From: Lunularia cruciata
Taxonomy: Eukaryota > Streptophyta > Marchantiopsida > Lunulariales > Lunulariaceae
Length of the DNA stretch: 64,000 nt
Assembly (NCBI GenBank): GCA_948567375.1
Contig: OX419758.1
Span: 16,063,001 to 16,127,000, forward strand
Direction: 5' to 3'
Shown: positions 33,776-42,870 of the stretch, one piece after another
How the letters are laid out: each line of letters begins with the position of its first letter
Position numbering within the stretch: position 1 is the stretch's first letter
Position numbers and translations under genes: made by a program
The notes under the pieces: model-generated
Databases searched by the model: none
The model's input: the letters and a program-made list of their open reading frames with translations, nothing else
Told to the model about the DNA's origin: nothing

Positions 33776-35390
33776 AGGAGGACAACATTTCCAAAGAATT
33801 AAATTTTCCTTCAGAACTTCACACCTTCCTAGATGGATCGTGGTCAGGTTAATATCTGGTGAATTTTCAGTCCTATCCATTGTATTAAAGAATAATTAAT
33901 CAAGTAGCATCTAATTGGTTCCCGTTATGGATTTTACTGAATTTCTCTGAATCGGATATGCTTTTTTTTGTAAAAAGTAACTTGATGCCCGGAAAAGAAA
34001 TCTAGTTCATTCATAATAATATTGGTTGGATGAATGTGAATTTCAGATAAATTTTTCATTCATCAGACTATACAGATAATCCATAACCCATCAAAAATAC
34101 ATGGGTCACATTTCTCCCACCATAAGATTATATATGGCTACGGAACATTTCCCGTAAAATACACGAAACCCCCACCACTAATAAAACTTTGACGAGTCAC
34201 CACCAAAAAGTTTTATGGCGACTCATTTGGCCCACTTTGTGCGATGGAAAAGAAAGTTACAAAAAGTTTACAAGATGTCCCATATATTGTTACACGACAT
34301 GCGAGGACAATCGTTGAATTTTGCAAGAACATTTTTCATAACCCTCTAGAGGTTAACAGGTAACGATTCTCAGAACTCATAAGCTTTTACGGTCTACGAG
34401 AGGTCCCATAGACCATAAACCCCTAAAAGTTGACTTGAAATTTGCATCTAGTCGAAAAATAATTTAAACTCCAAATTGGTTGGGGCGTTCATAAATAACC
34501 TAAAATTTATTTTCGGGATCGTGGAATTGCTTACCGGAGGTGCCCCTGTCCCGTGAATTTCGAAACTGAAACCCCCTACTATCGATTATTGACACCCGCC
34601 AATGTGTTGGGCTTTGTTACGTCCAGGTCGTTGACTAATTTTGCATTATCATGCGATTTAGAAAAGTGCCTGGTTGGGTATTCAAAGTGAAAACAAAAGC
34701 ATATTTTTTCAATTGGAACATCAAAATTACTCTAATTGGTGTGTTGTAAAATTTCAGTCAAAGTGTTTGAGTGGTTCTTGTAGACTAAAAATCATTTTGA
34801 TTTATAATACTAAAACTATTTTGACTAAAGTGTGAAAGTTAATTCATAACATCTATCAATATCCATATCTTCAAACTTTAAAGTTACTCTTATTTCTACA
34901 TAGAGTGAGTCTACCTGTGTTTGAACAGTGAAGGCAAGATGTTAGTTCTAGTCCAAATCATGGAAAATAAATCTTTCATTCCAATATTTGAAAGCAGTAG
35001 TAATCAGGACTCAAGCCAGAATATTATTCATATCCAAAGAATTCCAGATAATTCAAGAATTCACCCTGTTATGTCGTTAGTATAATAATACTGGATTATA
35101 AATTTCAACAAATTTGGATGCAACAAAGTTGAATTTCATGTAGTATGAAGACAAGTAAGTCATAGTAAATTACACTTTGTACTACAGAGATAATGAGAGG
35201 TCATCCGCCAAAGTCTATGGTATGTGCATAAATTTTGTGTGGGATCCATGTAGTTATCAATACAATCAGATAAATCTAATTGAAACCTTTTTCACGCATT
35301 TCATGCATGATCATGCATTTTGCATGCATCATACATTGAATATTCTGTTACTGTTAATAAGAGAAGAGGCCTAGACATGAGCTTCTTGAA
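33776..35390. other. Non-coding, mostly unique sequence
   Basis: No gene or element recognised. The 34.1-34.65 kb part has a more even base composition than the surroundings. A cluster of CATGCA words lies at 35299-35335. Ends where element 5 gag begins. Confidence 0.55.
35299..35335. promoter_or_regulatory. Cluster of CATGCA (RY-type) words
   Basis: CATGCATGATCATGCA and TTTTGCATGCATCAT fall within 37 bp and make overlapping palindromes. CATGCA is the known RY core bound by plant B3-domain factors; no adjacent gene is seen, so a regulatory role is speculative. Confidence 0.2.
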
Positions 35391-36191
35391 ATACTATTCA
35401 TAGGTATAGATTCATTCTTGAAGTCCAATTTTCCACTACTACCATGGAACACTGTCCCTTGTAAGGCTTGATGTTGCACATCTTTTTCATTTTTGGTAAC
35501 AATGTGACTTGATTGTTGATCGGTGTCATTGACATGCATAACTTTCTAAGTACTTTGATCATTGGTGCTGGTTGTTGAGACGACTCCAGTTCTTGCATTA
35601 CTTGATCATTCTTGATAGTACATATTTGATTTTGCAATTCCTCTATGGTCATCTTGATTTTCCAAAACTCCTTCAACATCCCATGCATTCCTTGCATCAA
35701 CTCTTGCAATTGTGGATCCACGATTCCTACACACTGCAAATGTTCAATTGCTACTTCTTACTTTGATAGAGGAGAAGAATGATCACTCGGGATGGAGCAC
35801 AAACTATGAGGACTACCATTGGAACCTTAGATGCTATCACTTGTTGATAATATTCCTCACCAAAATTGTGGACTACAAAATCCCTAAACATCACTTTTGG
35901 TCTAACTACATAATGGATTTTACTTACGTGTTGAAAGGGTGAGGATTTTGTACATTCAAATCCATAACAACTTAATAGAATATAGATTTTCACATCCCAC
36001 TCTCTATCGTATACCACCACAGGTAGAATCAACGGGTTTGGTGAATTCATCACTCTATCCATGAATTCTTCTCCAAAGTGATAAACAAGAGATACTCTCA
36101 TTTGCTTACGTTGGATGTACATAATCTTGATATTGAATGGATTCAAGAATGGGAAGCTAGGTGCAAGAAATTGTCCTCCCGGTGCCTCCAT
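35391..36191 (-). pseudogene. gag N-terminal part of element 5
   Basis: ATG at 36191 (complement) gives MEAPGGQFLAPSFPF, a 146-codon open stretch with FGEEFMDRVMNSPNP, HYVVRPKVMFRDFVVHNFGEE and YYQQVIASKVPM. This is the best-preserved gag N-terminus in the window and shows what the start of element 1 gag looked like. A stop and frame change near 35740 lead to a second open part with MTIEELQNQICTIKNDQ and NIKPYKGQCSMVVVENW. It is truncated near 35391 before the capsid-like core. Confidence 0.88.
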
Positions 36192-36318
36192 CCCATCCGC
36201 TCTCTACAACACTTCCCAAGTCTAGCAATTACACTATGTTTTCTCTCCTCAATTACTTAGTTTTAGTAGCTCATGTTCTTCCAAGAGGGGTGATCCACTC
36301 TCTTGGATTAAAACACCT

Positions 36319-36330
36319 ACTTTGATACCA
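36319..36330 (-). other. Primer binding site of element 5 (degraded)
   Basis: ACTTTGATACCA on the plus strand is the complement of TGGTATCAAAGT, two to three mismatches from TGGTATCAGAGC, directly next to the LTR start. Confidence 0.7.
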
Positions 36331-36331
36331 T

Positions 36332-37711
36332 TGTAATACTTCAATAACAAGAGAACTTTCCAATTGTAATACTTTGAGGACAAGATAATTCTCAAAGAGA
36401 GATACAAGAGAGAAAATACAATTTCACACTCAATACTTTGATGCCCCAAAGCAACACCTTCACTTTATTATATAGCAAAGGGGATCCTGTAATACCAAGA
36501 GCTAGCCACATGATCTAGATGTGAAATTTGGTTTGGTAACATCTAGAATGATGTTATACATGATGGTCAAAATAGATAAGATAGAAGTATCACCAAAAGA
36601 GTACTTCTACTAATAGGACAAAAACCAAAATAGCCTTGAGAACCTTAGAACCAATAGCTAGACATATGATTTAAAGGTGAGAATTGGTTTGGTAGCATCT
36701 GGAAGGATGTTACACATGATGGACTAAATGGATCAGAAAGAGGTATCACCAAAAGAGGACTTCTACTAACAGAGTAGGAACCAAAATATGCCTGAAATCT
36801 TTGAAGGCAATTTCGGAGGCCTAAACGGATGAATTAGGCCTCAAAAATATGCAAGGTCCTCCCCTCCAATGAAAGAAAGGCCGGCCTTCCCTCCCGCTTG
36901 CTTTGTCTCATTGAGAGCTTTCCAATGGTACCTTACGTGATTCCGAGATTCCTATAGGAAGATTCCCTAAAAGATTCCCTCCGGTCAAAGCTTGTTTGAC
37001 CAACCAGATAGGACCTAGACCAGACATGTCACATATCCAAGTAGGTAATCCAAGGGTGGAGCTTGCTGACATGTCACCTATCTGTGTCCCTAATCCTAGG
37101 GTGGAGCTTCCTTGGAGGAGATCCTCTTTGTCTATATAATAAAGAGAAGGTGCTCCCTTGGGGCATCAAATGTTTGAGTGTGCAATCTGTGTTTTCTCTC
37201 TTCTCTTGTCCTCGGAGTATTACAGATCCCTTCAAAGGAAGCTCCACCCTTGGATCAGATACATGGATTGGTGACCTGTCAGTGAGCTCCATCTTTGGAT
37301 TAGTTGTTTGGATGGGTGACATGTCAATCCTTGTCCTATCTAGTTGGTTTGACTAAAGGGAATATTTAGGGAATCTTCTTTATAGTGAGCTCAAAATCAC
37401 GTGGATAAGGTACCATTGGAAAGCTCTGATGAGACAAATCATAGGGAGGGGGGAGAGAGAGAGAGAGAAGGTAAGCTTATTGGTTCTTGAGTGGAAAGAA
37501 TAATTTCATTTTTGAGGTCTAATTCATCCGTTTAGGCTTCCAAAATTGTCTCTAAAGTTTTTAGGCTATTTTCAACTTTTGCCCTATTAGTAGAAATACT
37601 CCTTTGGTGACACTTTGTCTGATCTTCCTAGCCCATTGTACACAACATCCTTCTAGATGTTACCAAGCAAAACTTCACCTCCAGATAATATGTCTAGCTA
37701 CTTGTGTTACA
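36332..37711 (-). repeat. 5' LTR of element 5 (type B), split by an inserted LTR
   Basis: Plus-strand reading TGTAATACTTCAATAACAAG to TTGTGTTACA. Its two parts are 36332-36487 and 37225-37711. A short duplication of the LTR start (TGTAATACTT repeated at about 36366) lies near its edge. The insertion at 36488-37224 occurred at GATCC. Confidence 0.88.
36488..37224 (+). repeat. Solo LTR (type A) inserted in the element 5 LTR
   Basis: TGTAATACCAAGAGCTAGCC to GGAGTATTACA, 737 bp, with the duplicated upstream segment of type A. GATCC occurs exactly on both sides (36483-36487, 37225-37229). The orientation is opposite to the host LTR. Confidence 0.96.
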
Positions 37712-37729
37712 ATAATACATGTGCAAGAT

Positions 37730-38230
37730 ACGATAAGATACAAAAAGACAATAATATGTCCCCAATAACAATTAGTCTAATGCTCCTTATGTCCTTCTCC
37801 ATTGCAAGAAGTCAACTGACATGTAATACTAGACTAATTGATGTTGGAATCTCTTCCTTTTTGCTATTGCCATAGCCACTTGAAAAAGCTCAATCAAACC
37901 ACTAGAGTGATCATTTGCTTGGAAGCAATCTCTAAGATACTCATATACCATCCTTGACAAGCCTCTTGAGGAGAAGTGTGGAGTAGTGCATAATACGTTT
38001 GCAAAAAAAAAATCTATCAAGGCATAAAGACTGCTCAAGTTGATAGTCTAAGACCTCTAATAGTATTCCCTCTCTTGCCAAAGGATATAATAAGCATAAG
38101 GAAGAGATAATCTTGTCATAGACAAAGGATGTAGTGATTGTACTACTTTATTATACTTTCCCACTTGACTTAGGATCCCACACCATTGCAATCAAATAAA
38201 ATCTATAATATCTTATAGTTGAACCTATCT
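37730..38230 (-). pseudogene. Non-LTR retroelement copy C (N-terminal of RT)
   Basis: The complement matches copies A and B in the region before the RT catalytic core: LSSRGLSRMVYEYLRDCFQ and QANDHSSGLIELFQVAMAIAK read in frame near 37829-38000, and further upstream sequence aligns with copy B near 51370-51560. Only about 0.5 kb remains. Frame changes inactivate it. Confidence 0.78.
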
Positions 38231-39450
38231 CTTGTAACATGCAACTTGGACATACTCCTCCTATACAGTAGCTAACCTCCAACTTGAAATTTTAGAAATC
38301 TAGCAACCACCTCTCTATATATAAAAAAGACATAGTGGGAATAAGAATATAAAACCAAGCTAACTTATCCAAAAGATCATGTATCAATTGATCAAATAGA
38401 TAGTGAATCCACCTTAACTTATGAAGGATTGACATCCGATATGTTATCCTTAATGTCAATGATGTTGATGTGGCCGCTCACACAATCATTTCAAGTGATC
38501 CAATTATAATCTTTATATATGTTTTACACATTGGGTGCATATTCTTTATGAGGTAACGAGATGAGGACACTCTGGGCATGATGTGTCCCAAGTTGTTCTA
38601 GGCGGCACCACATGGAAAATGAAGCTATAACTAAAACAAGAATAATAATAGTAATATGTGATGTTTTTCTCTCATAGCTCCACATACCTACAAAACCGTA
38701 ACACACTCACATCAGATTAGACATGAGTAAATAATAAATTTCAAATTTATATTTTCTATAATTTTAAATTAAATCTTAATATGATGAATAAATAAATAAT
38801 TTTTCTAAATCATTATCATGAGAATTAATCACTCCAAATAATAAACCTCTAAATAACTTATATATTTCTACTGAATTCTCTATCAATTTCAATTTAAATA
38901 CTATAAGTTAAAATTAAATATTTTTGACTATTAATGCATATAATATAGACTAGTATCTACTCATAAATTCCTCGTGTCTCTCCTTCATAAGCGTCAATTT
39001 AAATACTAAAAACCAAAATTAACAAACAAAAATATTGACTGTTAATTCATGTGATATATACTGATCTGTATACTCACTATTTCCTCGTGTTTCTCTGCTC
39101 CTCTTTCGCCACCACTGCCACTCGCTATTTCCTCGTGTTTCTCGTGCCACTCGCCAACTCAGCTAGTTAACCTAACCTCTAAACTAGCAATGGTGACCGC
39201 GTGGAAAAAAATAAGGATGGGAAGACCCCCATCAAACCGTACAAGGCAGAGATGAAAAAAGTGAAATGGGGCTAAACAAAAGAACCCTAAATTTGGTTCC
39301 TAAGGTCGTCTTGGCAATTAAAGTAATGCTTAACTTGAAAAAATGATGATCATACACTGGCTGCTACTGTCACGAGTTTGTGGAGTCTGGTTGCCACTCA
39401 CTGACAGAAAAGCAACAAGTAAAAACTTGATAATAGATTAGATTACTAGA
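38231..39450. other. Non-coding sequence upstream of the EBP-like gene
   Basis: AT-rich with no gene. A diverged tandem duplication (offset about 105 bp) covers about 38888-39105, with AATTTAAATACT, TTAATGCAT/TTAATTCATG and TTCCTCGTGT words in each unit. TATTTCCTCGTGTTTCTC occurs twice near 39078 and 39126. The region holds whatever distal promoter the gene at 39636 has. Confidence 0.6.
38888..39105. repeat. Diverged ~105-bp tandem duplication upstream of the EBP-like gene
   Basis: AATTTAAATACTA begins at about 38891 and again at 38996, each followed by an AT-rich block, a TTGACT(A/G)TTAAT word and a TTCCTCGTGT ending. Confidence 0.75.
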
Positions 39451-39454
39451 TCAC

Positions 39455-39462
39455 TATAAATT
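39455..39462 (+). promoter_or_regulatory. Candidate TATA box of the EBP-like gene
   Basis: TATAAATT lies about 175 bp before the ATG, giving a plausible 5' UTR of roughly 140-150 bp. It is the best TATA match close upstream; experimental start unknown. Confidence 0.4.
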
Positions 39463-39635
39463 TTATACGAGCACCTCTGTCGTCACTTGCCCCCATAGCC
39501 AAACGTGTCTCCAGTCTAGTTTCTTGCCTTACATCCTCCGGAACAAGAGCATAAAACTTTACCCAGTGTTTGTCGCTGGTTCTTACAAAGAACAGCAAGA
39601 GAGGCTGAAGCAACCTGACGTTCTTACGAATTGAG

Positions 39636-40856
39636 ATGGCAGAGCATCCTTACTATCCATCTTCTCTTGTCCTTCCGGATTATGTTCCGATCAAATTCTC
39701 TTCAGAGCGCATCACGGGAATATTCATTGCGTTTCTCATCATCGTCTTCGCGTTCTGCTGGAGGGTCACAGGTCAAATTTCGTTGTATGCGCAACCATTG
39801 TCAGCAGCCAAAGTAGCCTGGCTTAGATGATCTGATTGCGTTTTGGCTCCTCGAATTTACAGTTGGTGATGTCGGTCTAAATTGTAATACTAAAACGTGT
39901 TCTGGCAAAATGTTCGACTCAGGTAGCTTCAAGTATCTGCGAGGAGCAGATCGACTCCTTGTAGGCTGGTGGACAATTACGGGCCTGGTCTACATATTTC
40001 TGAAGGGATACTGGGTCTTCACTCCTAAATTTTACAGTGCACAGCCTTCGAACTTCGTCACTAGGTTCTTCAATGAATTCTGTGAGTGCTGTATCTCCGT
40101 CTGTATTCGGGTAACTGGTTGTCTTCACTGATCTCAGCATATAAGGACGAATGGTCTGCATACTTCCTATGCTGATTGGGGATGGGAAGGGGACAGTACG
40201 ATAAGAAGGCCCCTCTTAAACATCGATCCCGTGCAGGGAAGGAATTTGGCAAAGGTGACTCACGTTATCCAGCAAGATTCACCACCCTGGTGATCATTGA
40301 GGGCTTCACTGCTGTTGTCGAAGGACCTGCTTCTCTCCTCGCTGCGTAAGCCAGACCGTTGCAGAGAATTTTTATGTCTATGTCTTCATTGTTCAATGCA
40401 GCGAGGAGTTTGATATTTTTCTTCGCTATTTCTGCATCTTGGGCTTCTGCACGAGTAGATTGTTGTTTGGTCAGTGTTCCAAGCGGTGCTCTCGACTATC
40501 TCAGCATTTAACCATTGGGGTAAAACCTGGCCGTCTAGATGTAAACCGTTTGGATTCTCATCCATTTTGTTCGATGCAGCTATGCAGTACTATTCCGGAA
40601 ACCGTACGAACATCCACTACAGTTGGCTGCTTCTTTGACAAAGTTCTATGGAGGAATCCTATACTTTTCGACGGCTTATTTTGCCGAGACCGCGATATCA
40701 GTTCCAGAGCCCATATATTTCTGGGGATATATCGTGATGACCAAAGGTTCTTTCTTAGTTATTCCTTTCATAATAGTGATACGTTCATGGATGCACTTGA
40801 TACAAGCTTTGACACCCAGAAATGTCACTGTGGCACCTGCTGACAAGGATGAATAG
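39636..40856 (+). CDS. EBP-family membrane protein, sterol delta8-delta7 isomerase-like, four exons
   Basis: Predicted exons 39636-39771, 39923-40081, 40237-40345 and 40580-40856, joined by GT-AG introns of 151, 155 and 234 bp (phases 1, 1, 2), give 226 residues with no internal stop; plant HYDRA1 is about 223 and human EBP about 230. The N-terminus EHPYYPSSLVLPDYVP, the WKEFGKGDSRY motif, IIEGFTAVVEGPASLL and HPLQLAASLTKFYGGILYF match the family, with several hydrophobic membrane segments. EBP proteins are ER-membrane isomerases of sterol synthesis that also bind drugs. Odd: His and Glu of the HxxxE site are Tyr69 and Lys73, and the later Asn and Trp are Lys190 and Phe193; Glu120 and Thr123 are kept. 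It may be a non-catalytic or altered paralogue. The fold is certain to me; activity is doubtful. Alignment is from memory of the family. Confidence 0.9.
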
Positions 40857-40908
40857 GCGCGAATTCTATCTTGATCTATTTGATCACATATAGAGACCAG
40901 GCCCCGGT

Positions 40909-40914
40909 AATAAA
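40909..40914 (+). terminator. Polyadenylation signal of the EBP-like gene
   Basis: AATAAA 53 bp after the stop codon is a canonical signal at a reasonable distance. Confidence 0.5.
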
Positions 40915-41206
40915 GGACGGATTGTGTGCTACAGACATCGTGCCTATGTAGACAATCTAATTCGCGCAACAAATGCACATCGGTAAAGCAATAATCTATT
41001 ATAAACTTTCATCAATCTTGATGCAAAGACTAGAAGATGGAGAATTTGATTTAGATATGCTAGAATTTTGTTTTAGTGTGTGTGAGTTTGCACGGATACA
41101 TATACATAGATACTTGGAACTTGGAACCTCGAGTTATTTGTCCATGTAGTAAAGAATTTGTGATAAAGTATTTTAGAAATCTAGAGTCAAAATCATTTCA
41201 CCTACT

Positions 41207-41264
41207 TACTAGAATGGATGTTAATTCTTTTTAAATACTAGAATGGATGTTAATTCTTTAAGAA
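41207..41264. repeat. 29-bp tandem duplication
   Basis: TACTAGAATGGATGTTAATT occurs twice, 29 bp apart. Confidence 0.9.
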
Positions 41265-41329
41265 CACAGATAGGATAGACAGGTAGATAAGAACACACCC
41301 TATTTTTTAAAAGATCTATCGGCAGGAGA

Positions 41330-42870
41330 AAACACTAGTGTGGCTCCAAGTAGCTCTAGCTCTCAATAGATTTGGGCATCATGGTAATGGAGCATGTGTT
41401 GTGAGGGGGCTAAACATTTGGGGCACTAGTGCAAATTCAACAATTGCCTTTATTGATTGAGTTATGACTATCAAATTAGATTTGATGAGGAGTCAAGTTG
41501 CATGGTTTGAGCATGAGGAGAGTAGAAGTATATTTGTTTTTTTTTGCATAAAAAGATTTCCTTGGTTGTGTTGGTTCGGTAGATGGAACATTATTTCTTC
41601 TTATTGCTCGACCCATCGTAGATGGAGAAATATATTTCAGACAAAAAGGCTTATATTCCATAAACAATCAAGTGATTTACGATGATAAAGGAAAATTATA
41701 CATTTTATGGGAAGTAAATGTTCTATATTTTGTTTGTTCCTTTGCTCTATTTATTAGCTTGCTGCTCCTCATTTTAAATTCACAAGATTTTATTATTGCA
41801 TGATTGTATTTAAGGTTTGTGGTTGGTTTTTTTTTTGGTTTGTTTGAAAAAATAATCACTCTCAAATGATTTGAACCAAAGAAGGGGTGTTGTAGTTTTG
41901 AGTCCAAAGAAAACTGTAACACACATTTGTGCATGTGTGTTGTATTATGATATTTAGCTTGGTATTATAAATACTTGAGAGATATTATTTATATAGAGAT
42001 AAAAGATGGTTCTACATTAGTCATGATTAGCTAAAGTTAGTCAGAGCTAAGATAGATGAGACCTTACTTTAAAGGAAGTGGAAAAGATGAATATCACTAT
42101 TCTGAATTTTAGTGTATTGACTTGGTATTATTCTTAGTTGTCTGACTTTGAGAAAAAAGTTGAGAACTCTTGGGCACGCAAGTTTTTTTATTTTAGATTC
42201 TTCTATAGTCCAAGGATAGCCCATGTGAAGGAATCCTTGACTTAGTGGTTGGATCAAGATAAGATCATATGCTTAATGGTATATGCCCATGTGGATAGAT
42301 ATTCTTTTATATTTTTTGACTTTCTTGACTTTTAGCCTAATAACTTGAGTTACTCCAATAATTAGTAACTTTGTTGCGTAACTATTTCACAAGTATATAA
42401 ACTAGGGGTGAGGAGGTACTCATTATCCTTTCATTTGCAACTATCTCTCTCTCATTGAGTTCTCTAGTGAGCAACGTCTTGAGTCTAAGAGTGTTAGCCT
42501 TGGAAGAGTATGATGGAGTTGGGGTTCTTTGCCTTCTTTGTCCATGACGCGCTACCATAATAGCCATCAGAGGTTCATCTTGAATGAGAGATAGGCCGGC
42601 TCACAGTATCTTTTAGGTGATTCTAGCTATGCATCCATGCATCACTTTGTCCTAGCATTTAAGCAGGCCCAAATAGAGGACAAGCAAGAGTTCAACAAAT
42701 ATTTGGCAAAGGCAAGGGTGATAAATGAGCATTGTATAGGAGCATTGAAAGCTAGATTGGATTCTTTTTGTGAGCTTAGAGTGCAACTTAAAGATAATAG
42801 TAGAAATGCATATTTGTTAAAGTGGGTTTTAGTTTGAAATATTTTACATAACTACTTAATCAATAGGTGT
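41330..42870 (+). pseudogene. PIF/Harbinger (HARBI1/ALP1-like, DDE_4) transposase relic, split by a solo LTR
   Basis: The first part (about 41335-41690) reads, through frame changes, as VALALNRFGHHGNGACVV, then CVGSVDGTLFLLIARP with the first catalytic Asp, DGEIYFRQKG and YSINNQVIYDD. The second part (42606-42860) reads YLLGDSSYASMHHFVLAF with the second Asp, then FNKYLAKARVINEHCIGALK with the catalytic Glu, and after a stop NILHNYLI. These are the ordered hallmarks of Harbinger transposases. Between them lie ~225 bp of unclear sequence, perhaps an intron or decayed coding, ending in FEPKKGC-like residues, and the solo LTR at 41915-42605. All three DDE positions survive, but stops and frameshifts make it inactive. 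Terminal inverted repeats and the companion Myb-like gene were not found. Confidence 0.87.
41915..42605. repeat. Solo LTR of the second family inside the Harbinger transposase
   Basis: TGTAACACACATTTGTGC to GGCTCACA, 691 bp, homologous to 22608-23301 along its whole length. Flanks AAAAC and GTATC do not form a convincing target duplication, so the ends may be slightly eroded. Confidence 0.88.

Larger units (their letters stand above)
35391..37711 (-). mobile_element. Gypsy element 5: 5' fragment (LTR and gag), minus strand
   Basis: From high to low coordinate: 5' LTR (37711-36332, itself containing another LTR), PBS, and gag down to about 35391, where the homology stops in front of the gag core. 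Pol and 3' LTR are absent. The LTR abuts non-LTR copy C at about 37730. Confidence 0.87.

Noticed and set aside
34130..34620. Possible captured organellar fragment because of more even base composition
   Set aside because: No recognisable organellar gene or rRNA; composition alone is insufficient.
40439..40843. 134-codon plus-strand ORF across intron 3 and exon 4
   Set aside because: Runs through intron 3 in a different frame from the conserved EBP reading; the spliced frame matches the family and this one does not.
40676..40978. 100-codon minus-strand ORF at the end of the EBP-like gene
   Set aside because: Antisense shadow of exon 4; no similarity or promoter context.
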